In this document: piece after piece, positions 30,453 to 37,455 of the stretch | How the letters are laid out: every line of letters starts with the position of its first letter | How positions within the stretch are numbered: position 1 is the stretch's first letter | Assembly (NCBI RefSeq): GCF_014651015.1 | Contig: NZ_BMWB01000010.1 | Coordinates: 6,103 to 49,735 of the forward strand | Reading direction: 5' to 3' | DNA: 43,633 bases | Source: Streptomyces xantholiticus | GTDB lineage: Bacteria; Actinomycetota; Actinomycetes; Streptomycetales; Streptomycetaceae | Made by a program: the position numbers and the translations under genes | The notes under the pieces: model-generated | What the model was told of the DNA's origin: nothing | Databases searched by the model: none | The model's input: the letters and a program-made list of their open reading frames with translations, nothing else

Positions 30453-31622
30453 GTGCACCGTCCTGCAGTGACGGCCGTGATGGCCGCCCTTGTGCTCCTC
30501 TTCGCGGCCGGGTGCTCGTCGGGCGGCGACAAGAGCCCCGCCGGCGGGTCTCCCGGCTCCGCCGAGGGGACCGGAACCCCCTCGGGCACGGCGTCGAGCG
30601 CTGCGCCGAGCCCTTCCGGCCCGCCCTCGAAGGGGTCGGTGAAGGTCGTCTCCACCCTGACCGAGGAGTTGCAATCGCCCTGGGGCCTGGCCGCCCTGCC
30701 GAACGGTGACCTGCTGGTCGCCTCACGCGACGAGGGCACGATCACCCGGGTCGACGTGGAGAGCGGCAAGAAGACCGAGATCGGTTCCGTGCCGGGTGTC
30801 GCCCCCGGTGGGGAGGGCGGGCTGATGGGGCTGGCCATCTCCCCGTCCTTCGCCTCGGACCGCCAGGTCTACGCCTACTTCACCACCGCCTCCGACAACC
30901 GCATCGCCCGGCTGCTCTACGACGAGGAGAAACCGGCCGGCCAGCAACTCGGCGCCCCGGACACGGTGCTCCGCGGCATCCCCAAGGGCGTTGTCCACAA
31001 CGGCGGAAGGATCGCGTTCGGCCCGGACAAGATGCTGTACGCGGGCACGGGCGAGACGGGTGACACGGGCCTGGCCCAGGACAAGGAGTCCCTCGGCGGC
31101 AAGATCCTCCGCATGACCCCGGACGGGCAGCCGGTCCACGGCAATCCGGCCCCCGACTCCGTCGTCTACTCGTACGGCCACCGCAATGTGCAGGGGCTCG
31201 CCTGGGACTCGGAGAAGCGCCTGTGGGCCGCCGAGTTCGGGCAGAACACCTGGGACGAGCTGAATCTGATCGAGCCCGGCAAGAACTACGGCTGGCCGGA
31301 GGTCGAGGGCAAGGGCGACGAACCCGGCTTCGTTTCCCCGGTCGCCCAGTGGAAGACCGCGGACGCCTCGCCGAGCGGCATCGCCTACGCCCAGGGATCG
31401 ATCTGGATGGCAGGTCTGCGCGGCGAGCGGCTGTGGCGCATCCCGCTGTCCGGGGCGGAACCTTCCGCGGACTCCCAGCCGTTCCTCGAGGAGGAGTACG
31501 GCCGGCTGCGCACGGTGGTCTCCGCGGGCGGGGACAAGCTCTGGCTCGTCACCAGCGAGACGGACGGCCGGGGCACGCCAGGGTCGGGCGACGACATGAT
31601 CCTCCAGCTGGAGGTGGGATAA
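30453..31622 (+). CDS. Glucose/sorbosone dehydrogenase-like lipoprotein
   Basis: 389 residues. A lipoprotein signal peptide (lipobox LFAAGC at about residues 16-21) precedes a serine/glycine/proline-rich linker, then a six-bladed beta-propeller of the PQQ-dependent aldose sugar dehydrogenase family (about residues 65-385). Propeller motifs: LQSPWGLAALPNGDLLVASR, GEGGLMGLAISPSF, GVVHNGGRIAFGPDKMLYAG, ESLGGKILRMTPDG, YSYGHRNVQGLAWD, and LIEPGKNYGWPEVEG. It probably acts outside the membrane, anchored by lipid, oxidising sugars if PQQ is available. The GTG start at 30453 gives MHRPAVTAVMAAL. Confidence 0.88.
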   Translation: MHRPAVTAVMAALVLLFAAGCSSGGDKSPAGGSPGSAEGTGTPSGTASSAAPSPSGPPSKGSVKVVSTLTEELQSPWGLAALPNGDLLVASRDEGTITRVDVESGKKTEIGSVPGVAPGGEGGLMGLAISPSFASDRQVYAYFTTASDNRIARLLYDEEKPAGQQLGAPDTVLRGIPKGVVHNGGRIAFGPDKMLYAGTGETGDTGLAQDKESLGGKILRMTPDGQPVHGNPAPDSVVYSYGHRNVQGLAWDSEKRLWAAEFGQNTWDELNLIEPGKNYGWPEVEGKGDEPGFVSPVAQWKTADASPSGIAYAQGSIWMAGLRGERLWRIPLSGAEPSADSQPFLEEEYGRLRTVVSAGGDKLWLVTSETDGRGTPGSGDDMILQLEVG

Positions 31623-31636
31623 GGGGTGGTGGCTCT

Positions 31637-31930
31637 GTGTTCAACGCCTTCGAGGAGATCTTCGCGCCGGGCCGCAAGCACACCGACGACGAACGCAACC
31701 GCCTGGCGCTGACCCGTGTCGACGTCGGCGACGGCGATCCCGGCCGCGGCCCGGTGGACCTCGCCTCGGGCAAGGTCACGGTTCGCCCGCCGGCGGCGCA
31801 GAGCGCCGTGGACGCGGATGACGCCGCACGCGACGAGGCAGCGGGCGACAGGCCGCTCGCGCGGGGGGCGGGCGCACCGCCCCACGACGTGATGGACACG
31901 TCCGCGCCGGCCGAGACCGACGGCGGGTGA
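31637..31930 (+). CDS. Small conserved hypothetical protein
   Basis: 97 residues from GTG at 31637: MFNAFEEIFAPGRKHTDDER, then a variable alanine-, aspartate- and proline-rich tail. The first 40 residues look like the conserved part; the FEEIFAPGRKHTDDE segment is a common actinobacterial small-protein opening. AAGGGG lies upstream. It starts 15 bp after the sugar dehydrogenase-like gene, so the two are probably one transcript. No function is assigned. Confidence 0.55.
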   Translation: MFNAFEEIFAPGRKHTDDERNRLALTRVDVGDGDPGRGPVDLASGKVTVRPPAAQSAVDADDAARDEAAGDRPLARGAGAPPHDVMDTSAPAETDGG

Positions 31931-32312
31931 GCGGGCGCCGCATCGGCCGGGGCCGGGACGGACCGGCGCCTGCCGACGCCGACCGGGCAGGGACAGGCTG
32001 CGGCGCACCAGTGGTGCTGCCCGGCGCAGGGTGACCGGGCGGCGCGCGCGGGCGCTCGCCGTACACGCCCCCGGCCGGCCGACACCGCCGATGCGGCGAG
32101 CACGGTCCCGGGGCCGCGGCAGGCACGCCTGGCGTTGCCCGACCGTGCGGCGGATCCGGCCGGCCGACGCCGTGCGGGCCCCGTCCGCGGCCTCGCGGGC
32201 CCGACGAGCCGCCATGCGCGGGGCGCGGGCCAAAACCGCCGATCCCGCCGAATCCCGAGGACGGCGCCTCACCCCAGGGCTGTCGGCAGCGAGCGGCCCG
32301 CGGGCCGCGGTG
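31931..32312. other. GC-rich intergenic stretch without a supported gene
   Basis: 382 bp between converging genes. Open frames exist on both strands but consist of arginine-, alanine- and proline-rich composition only, with no ribosome sites. A short GC dyad (CGGCCCGCGGGCCG near 32293-32306) next to the LuxR-gene stop could terminate transcription from either side. Confidence 0.5.
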
Positions 32313-35300
32313 TCAGGCCGGGGCGTTCGTCAGGTCCGGGAAGAGCCGGAGGCGGTGGGCGAGCGCGGCGGCTTCACCGCGGCCCGAGACGCCCAGCTTG
32401 GCAAGAATGTTGGAGACGTGGACGCTCACCGTCTTCGGCGAGATGTAGAGCTCCTCGGCTATCCGGCGGTTGGTGTGGCCGGCCGCGACCAGACGCAGTA
32501 CGTCCTGCTCGCGGCGGGTGAGCCCGAGGTCCGGGCCGGCAGGAGGGGCGTCCGCCGTGTCGGCGGCCTCCGCGAGGGTGACGCGGGCACGCCTGGCCAG
32601 CAGCCCGATGTCTTCGGCAAGGGGTCGTGCGCCCAACTGCAGGGCCACCGCCCGGGCCTGGCACAGCAGTTCCGTGGCGAGTCCGCGGTCCGGGTCGCCC
32701 GCTCCCGCGGCGGCGGACCGCAGCAGGCACTCGGCCCACCGCAGGCGTACGCCCGCGAGTTCGTAGGGGCGGTCCAGCGCCTCCCACGCCGCTGCCGCCT
32801 GCGCCCAGTCGGTGGCGGTGTCCGCCCCCTCCGCACGCCGCAGCTCCGCGCGCACCCAGAGCTCATGGGCCCGCCACACCGGCACCCCGGTCACCTGGGC
32901 CTTCGCGGCCTTCAGGATGCGCTGAACACTCTCCGCACGGCCCGGTTCCGCCGCCGGCAACCCGAGGGCGTCGGCCTCCAGGGCGGCGGCGGACCGCAGC
33001 AGCGGCCAGGCGTAGCGCCGGGTGCCGGGCGGGAAGCCGGACGCCACGGCGCGTTCGAGTTCGAGGCGGGCGTCGATGACCCGGCCCTGCGCCGCGGCGA
33101 TCCGCAGCGCGATGGTGATCGAAGGCAGGGTCAACTGCGGTGACAGGTCGTTCGTGCCGAAGTGCCGCTGCGCGGCCGACAGATGCTCGGCGGCACGCGC
33201 GACGTCCCCGCGCTCAAGGGCGATTCTGGCGAGCAGTAGGGCGGCACGTCCGCTCGGTTTGGGGCTCAGGGCGACCCTGAGGGCATGCGTCGCCGTTTCC
33301 TCGGCCTCGTCCCACCGTCCGAGGGAGAGAAGGGACTCGGCGAAGTTGTTCCGGATCCAGGCGCGGCTGTCCAGCAGCCCGTATCTGCCGATCACGGCGA
33401 CGCCCTCGTCGAGCACCTCCATCGCTTCGTGCGAGCGGCCGACGCTCTCCAGCACGGACGGCAGGTTCGTGTAGATGCGGCCGATGTGTGCGGTCAGCCC
33501 GAGGCAGACCGCGCGGTCCTTGACCTCGTACATGACGGCGATGCCGCCGTCGACGTCCCCGGCGTCGGCCATGAGGCTGCCGAGGGTGAGGCGGGCACGG
33601 AGTTCGATGTCCTCCGCGCCGACCATGCGGGCGTACTCCACGGCCCGCTCCGCCGTCGCCAGACTTTCCGCACCGGGGTCGTGCTCCTTGCTCCAGGCCG
33701 CGGCCTCCGCCAGCACCTCGGCGTGCACGGCGGACGGCGCCAGGCCGCGCACCAGGTCCTGGGCGGCGCTGAGTTCCGCCCACCCGTTGCCGCGGCCCAG
33801 CGCGGAGACGAGCCGGGAGTGCTGGACGGAGAACCAGGCGGCCCGCAGCGGATCGTTCTCCGCCTCGGCCAGCCGCCGGCCGCGCTTGGCGGTCTTCAGC
33901 GCCCGCTCGCGTTCGCCGCAGAGCCGGCCGGCGACGGCCGCTTCCGCCATCAGGTCGAGATAGCGCAGCGGCGTGGTGGCCGGGTCGCAGCCTCTGGGGT
34001 TCCCCCTGCCGAAGGCAAGGGGTGGGTATACCTCGGTGTGGTCCACGGGTCGCAGCTCGGCCCGCACGGCGTCGGGCGCGCTGTCCCAGAGCTCCATGGC
34101 CCTTTCCAGCAACCGCAGTTGTTCGGCGTAGGCGTGGCGCCGCCGTGCTCCGACCGAGGCCTTGAGCACGGCGGGAAGCGCCTTGGCGGCGTCGCCTGCG
34201 CGGTACCAGTACGTGGCGAGCCGGGTGGCCCGCTCCTCCTCCCGTACCAGGCCGGGGTGGGCCTCCAGCGCCTGTGCGTAACGGCGGTTGAGGCGGGAGC
34301 GCTCGCCGGGCAGCAGATCGTCGCTCACGGCTTCGCGGGCGAGGGAGTGCCGGAAGCGGTAGCCGTCGCCGTCCGGCACGGCGAGCAGGATGTTCGCGCC
34401 GACGGCGGCGCGCAACGCGCCGATGAGTTCGTCCTCGGGCAGGCCGGCGACCGCGTGCAGCAGACCGTGCTCGACGGTTGAGCCGCCCTCGGCGACGATC
34501 CGCACCACGCCCTGCGCGTCCTCCGGCAGTGCTTCCACGCGCACGAGCAGGATGTCGCGCAGCGAGTCCGGCAGGGCGGGGCAGTTGTCGTCGCTGAGGC
34601 CCGCAGCGAGTTCCTCGACGAAGAAGGCGTTGCCGTCGGAACGGTCGAAGACGTGGTCGACCAGGGCCGGAGCGGGTTCCGCCGCGAGGATCCCGGCCAT
34701 CTGACGCCCTACCTCCGCCCGGGTGAAGCGGGGCAGCTCGATGCGCTGCACCGTACGCATGCGGTCGAGTTCGGCGAGGAAGGGGCGCAGCGGGTGGCGC
34801 CGGTGGACGTCGTCGGAACGGTAGGTGGCGATCAGGACCAGCCGGCCGCGGTGCAGGGTGCGGAACAGATAAGCGAGCAGGTGGCGGGTGGAGGCGTCGG
34901 CCCAGTGCAGGTCCTCCAGCACCAGGACCACGATGTGGTCGGTGGCGACCCGTTCCAGCAGACGGGCGGTGAGTTCGAAAAGGCGGGCCGTGCCCTCCTC
35001 GTCGTGCCGGCCGTGGTCGGCGCCCGCCGGGGCGAGTTCCGGCAGGAGCCGGGCGAGTTCGTGCTCCTGGCCGGCGGCGGCCGCCGCCAGTTCCTCGGGC
35101 AGCCGCCGCTGCAGGGCGCGCAGCGCGGTCGAGAACGCGGCGAACGGCAGCCCGTCCGCGCCGATCTCGACGCATCCGCCGACGGCGACGACGGCGTCGC
35201 GGCGGCACGCCTCGCTCAGCAGTTCCTCGACGAGCCGGGTCTTGCCGACGCCCGCCTCACCGGCGACGAGCAGTGCCTGGGGCTCGCCCGGGGACCCGGC

Positions 35301-35465
35301 CGCCGGCGACGAGTCGCCGCCGACGGCGCGGGTGAGCGCGTCGGTGAGTACCCCCAGCTCACCGGCGCGGCCGACGAACACCGGGCTGACGGACTTTGCT
35401 TCCACGCCGCCGAGCATCGCACAACCGTCCCGGACCGCGGCGCACTTGACCGGTCTTTCGGCCAT
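32313..35465 (-). CDS. LAL-type LuxR family regulator with AAA ATPase domain
   Basis: About 1050 residues. The N-terminal NTPase domain carries a Walker A motif (LLVAGEAGVGKTRLVEELL) and a Walker B motif (VLVLEDLHWADAST). A long helical TPR-like region (about residues 400-950) is followed by a C-terminal LuxR helix-turn-helix (LTRREQDVLRLVAAGHTNRR, EELYISPKTVSVHVSNILAK). This is the MalT/LAL architecture often found in antibiotic and developmental regulation. The start is uncertain: GTG-ATG at 35468/35465, or ATG at 35417. The upstream small ORF ends 9 bp before the chosen ATG. A 27-bp hairpin-forming repeat (33996-34022) is inserted in frame and encodes PLAFGRGNPRG. Confidence 0.9.
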   Translation of the reverse strand: MAERPVKCAAVRDGCAMLGGVEAKSVSPVFVGRAGELGVLTDALTRAVGGDSSPAAGSPGEPQALLVAGEAGVGKTRLVEELLSEACRRDAVVAVGGCVEIGADGLPFAAFSTALRALQRRLPEELAAAAAGQEHELARLLPELAPAGADHGRHDEEGTARLFELTARLLERVATDHIVVLVLEDLHWADASTRHLLAYLFRTLHRGRLVLIATYRSDDVHRRHPLRPFLAELDRMRTVQRIELPRFTRAEVGRQMAGILAAEPAPALVDHVFDRSDGNAFFVEELAAGLSDDNCPALPDSLRDILLVRVEALPEDAQGVVRIVAEGGSTVEHGLLHAVAGLPEDELIGALRAAVGANILLAVPDGDGYRFRHSLAREAVSDDLLPGERSRLNRRYAQALEAHPGLVREEERATRLATYWYRAGDAAKALPAVLKASVGARRRHAYAEQLRLLERAMELWDSAPDAVRAELRPVDHTEVYPPLAFGRGNPRGCDPATTPLRYLDLMAEAAVAGRLCGERERALKTAKRGRRLAEAENDPLRAAWFSVQHSRLVSALGRGNGWAELSAAQDLVRGLAPSAVHAEVLAEAAAWSKEHDPGAESLATAERAVEYARMVGAEDIELRARLTLGSLMADAGDVDGGIAVMYEVKDRAVCLGLTAHIGRIYTNLPSVLESVGRSHEAMEVLDEGVAVIGRYGLLDSRAWIRNNFAESLLSLGRWDEAEETATHALRVALSPKPSGRAALLLARIALERGDVARAAEHLSAAQRHFGTNDLSPQLTLPSITIALRIAAAQGRVIDARLELERAVASGFPPGTRRYAWPLLRSAAALEADALGLPAAEPGRAESVQRILKAAKAQVTGVPVWRAHELWVRAELRRAEGADTATDWAQAAAAWEALDRPYELAGVRLRWAECLLRSAAAGAGDPDRGLATELLCQARAVALQLGARPLAEDIGLLARRARVTLAEAADTADAPPAGPDLGLTRREQDVLRLVAAGHTNRRIAEELYISPKTVSVHVSNILAKLGVSGRGEAAALAHRLRLFPDLTNAPA
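33996..34022 (-). repeat. Hairpin repeat inserted in frame in the LuxR gene
   Basis: On the minus strand CCCCTTGCC and GGCAGGGGG flank TTC, followed by AACCCC. The element encodes PLAFGRGNPRG within an otherwise helical region and preserves the frame. Strings of this type (CCTTCGGCAGGGGGAACCCC) recur in Streptomyces coding and intergenic DNA; that statement is from memory. Confidence 0.5.
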
Positions 35466-35474
35466 CACGCGGGG

Positions 35475-35651
35475 TCATGCGGCCGGGGTGAAGTGGCGGC
35501 TGTCCGGACGGCTCACCCGCCTCTCCCCTTCGTCCCCGGCGGACGAACGCGCGGCCCGGCGGCTGCGCTTCGTGCGGGGGACACGGCGCGCGGCGTCGGC
35601 CTCCCGGATCAGATCGGCACGGCGCAGCTGCTGGATCTCGTAGTCGAACAT
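35475..35651 (-). CDS. Small 58-residue conserved protein
   Basis: MFDYEIQQLRRADLIREADA, then an arginine-rich tail ending RRVSRPDSRHFTPAA. The ATG at 35649-35651 has AGGAG 8 nt upstream, a strong site. The opening (Y/F-DYEI-Q-R-ADLIREA) is familiar as a small actinobacterial protein family of unknown function that occurs in many genomic places. It is strongly basic, with one predicted helix. It ends just before the LAL regulator start, so it probably forms an operon with it; why it sits there is unknown. Confidence 0.68.
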   Translation of the reverse strand: MFDYEIQQLRRADLIREADAARRVPRTKRSRRAARSSAGDEGERRVSRPDSRHFTPAA

Positions 35652-35761
35652 GTCGTTACTCCTGTGTCGGTGGGGCCTTTCGGCCCCGTGCGGTGCATCC
35701 AGACTCGCCGCTGAGGACGGGCGGCCGCATCGGTCGACCGCCGCATCTTCGGGGGTCCCAA

Positions 35762-35812
35762 GCCTTAGGCCGGGTCCGAAGGCCTCAGGCCGCGTCGGAG
35801 GGTCTAAGGCCC
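35762..35812. repeat. Imperfect 19-20 bp tandem units
   Basis: Three imperfect units, GCCTTAGGCCGGGTCCGAA, GGCCTCAGGCCGCGTCGGA and GGGTCTAAGGCCCGGCACC, follow each other in the gap upstream of the small ORF. Each can form a short stem with its neighbour. The remainder of 35652-36007 holds the repeat described next and no gene. Confidence 0.4.
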
Positions 35813-35937
35813 GGCACCGCCTTCGGTGCGACGTCCACGGCATCGGGCCCGAGGCGCCTGAGCCGCGGCCGGGGCGGGGGCACCGTGGCGCGGTCGGTGC
35901 CGTACCACCGCACCGCCGCCGTTGACGTGCTGGTCCG

Positions 35938-36018
35938 GGCCCAGGGCTCGTCACGGCCAGGTGCCCTGCCGGCCCAGGGCTCGTCACGGCCAGGCGCCCC
36001 GCCGGGCTCAGGGCTCGT
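35938..36018 (-). repeat. Tandem 33-bp repeats derived from the acetyltransferase gene end
   Basis: Two 33-bp units (35938-35970 and 35971-36003), each containing CCCAGGGCTCGTCACGGCCA, are followed by a partial third (36004-36018) that forms the last codons and stop of the acetyltransferase gene. In the first two units the TCA stop complement reads CCA. Confidence 0.6.
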
Positions 36019-36775
36019 AGACGTACGGCGTCGTGGTGCACAGCGCAGTGAAGCCGAGCCGTTCGAGGATCGGGCGGCTGTCGTCCGAGGCGTCGACCTG
36101 CAGATGACGGACGCCCTTGGCCACGGCGATCCTGGCCCGGTGGGCGACCAGGGCACGGTAGATGCCGCGGCCGCGCCACTCGGCGAGCGTGCCGCCGCCC
36201 CACAGTCCGGCGAAGTCGGTGCCCGCGTACCGCTCCATGCGCGCGGAGCACACCGGCAGGTCGCCGGCCATGGCCAGGGTGATGTCGAGGGTGTCGGGGT
36301 CCTTCGCCAGCTGGACGAGCAGTTGCTCGCGCAGCCGGTCACTGTTGGTGCCGAAGGCCTGTTCATGGACCTGCGCCACGAGGTCGACGCCCGCCGCATC
36401 GGTCACCGGCTCCAGTCGTACGCCGTCGGGCAGTTCGACGGCACCGGCCATGTGCGCGGCCTCGCCGACCAGCACCGTCTCCTCCGGCTCCGCCACGAAC
36501 CCGGCGGCGAGCAGCCGTGCACCGAGATCGTCGGGGGTGTCGTGGCTGTACAGCTTCCATTCGAAGGGGCGGCCGAGCGCCGAGAAGTGCCGCACCTGGC
36601 GGGCGATGGCGGCGTCGGCCGTCTCCGGTCGCAGCGAGGACCAGAGGACGCCGCTCCAGTCCCCGTCCGCGCCGGACCGCCGTACGACGTCCCCGTCGCG
36701 TTCCGCGGGGGTGACGTCGCGCCGCAACTGGCGGTCGAAGTGGGCGAGTACAGCTGTGCGATCCTGTCGGTCCAT
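36008..36775 (-). CDS. GNAT family N-acetyltransferase
   Basis: 255 residues. The C-terminal half is a GNAT fold: YAGTDFAGLWGGGTLAEWRG with the acetyl-CoA pyrophosphate loop (RGRGIYRALVAHRARIAVAK), then LQVDASDDSRPILERLGFTA. The N-terminal half (about residues 1-120) is an extra domain (WSSLRPETADAAIARQVRHF, EWKLYSHDTPDDLGARLLAA) found in some two-part actinobacterial acetyltransferases. The ATG at 36773-36775 gives MDRQDRTAVLAHFDRQ; the longer frame is not supported. It lies 50 bp after a second acetyltransferase gene on the same strand. Substrate unknown. Confidence 0.83.
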   Translation of the reverse strand: MDRQDRTAVLAHFDRQLRRDVTPAERDGDVVRRSGADGDWSGVLWSSLRPETADAAIARQVRHFSALGRPFEWKLYSHDTPDDLGARLLAAGFVAEPEETVLVGEAAHMAGAVELPDGVRLEPVTDAAGVDLVAQVHEQAFGTNSDRLREQLLVQLAKDPDTLDITLAMAGDLPVCSARMERYAGTDFAGLWGGGTLAEWRGRGIYRALVAHRARIAVAKGVRHLQVDASDDSRPILERLGFTALCTTTPYVYEP

Positions 36776-36825
36776 CGGCGCATTCCAGCACCGGCCGCCT
36801 CGGCTCACCAGTGGTTTTATGCGGC

Positions 36826-37389
36826 CTACCGCTGCTGTGCGCGCAGCTTGCGCCACTCCGGTGCCAGCACGGACCAGATTTCGGTGTCCTGCCGCCGGCC
36901 CCGGTAGAGGTAGCTCTCGCGCAGCACTCCCTCACGGCTCATTCCGAGGCGCTCGGCGACGGCGATGCTGGCCGTGTTGGCGGGTGCCACGTGCCACTCC
37001 ACGCGGTGGAAGCCGCGCACCTCGACCGCCCAGTCGATGATCACGGTCACGGCGCGGGTGACGAGCCCGCGGCCGGCCGCCGAGGGCTCCAGCCAGCAGC
37101 CCGCCTCACAGACACCCTGGGCCGCGTCCATGGTGGGGAAGAGCACGCCGCCCACCAGCCTGCCGTCGAGGCGGATGCCGTAGATGCGTCCGGTGTCCGA
37201 GGCGGCCTTCTCCGCGTACCGCTGGAGGTGGGCACGGGCCGCCGGCAGGTCGGGCACGATGTCCGGCAGTCCCACGTACCGGCCTATGAAATCCCGTCCC
37301 CGCTCGATGTGTGCGAGGAACTCCTCGGCCTGCCAGGGCTCCAGGGGGGTGAGTTGTGCTCCGTCGTCGCCCAGGCTTACCGAGAACAC
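36826..37389 (-). CDS. GNAT acetyltransferase, RimJ/RimL type
   Basis: 187 residues matching ribosomal-protein-alanine-type N-acetyltransferases: LTPLEPWQAEEFLAHIERGR, IYGIRLDGRLVGGVLFPTMD, CEAGCWLEPSAAGRGLVTRA (acetyl-CoA loop), and VEWHVAPANTASIAVAERLG MSREGVLRESY. The GTG at 37387-37389 has GGGGAG 6 nt upstream. It may acetylate a protein N-terminus or a small antibiotic-like amine; the sequence does not settle which. It is probably co-transcribed with the following GNAT gene. Confidence 0.9.
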   Translation of the reverse strand: MFSVSLGDDGAQLTPLEPWQAEEFLAHIERGRDFIGRYVGLPDIVPDLPAARAHLQRYAEKAASDTGRIYGIRLDGRLVGGVLFPTMDAAQGVCEAGCWLEPSAAGRGLVTRAVTVIIDWAVEVRGFHRVEWHVAPANTASIAVAERLGMSREGVLRESYLYRGRRQDTEIWSVLAPEWRKLRAQQR

Positions 37390-37455
37390 CGTGCTCCCCG
37401 TCGTCGAAGGTTGTCGCAGGCCGCGGCGGGGCGACCGTCGGCGCGCGGGCGCGCG

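Noticed and set aside
31385..32272. Minus-strand frame across the gap before the LuxR gene
   Set aside because: Arginine- and alanine-rich, no ribosome site, overlaps the end of the sugar dehydrogenase-like gene and a small plus-strand gene.
32313..35465. In-frame TTA (bldA-dependent) codons in the LAL regulator
   Set aside because: The TAA strings found on the plus strand (e.g. 34279, 34870) are out of frame with the gene.
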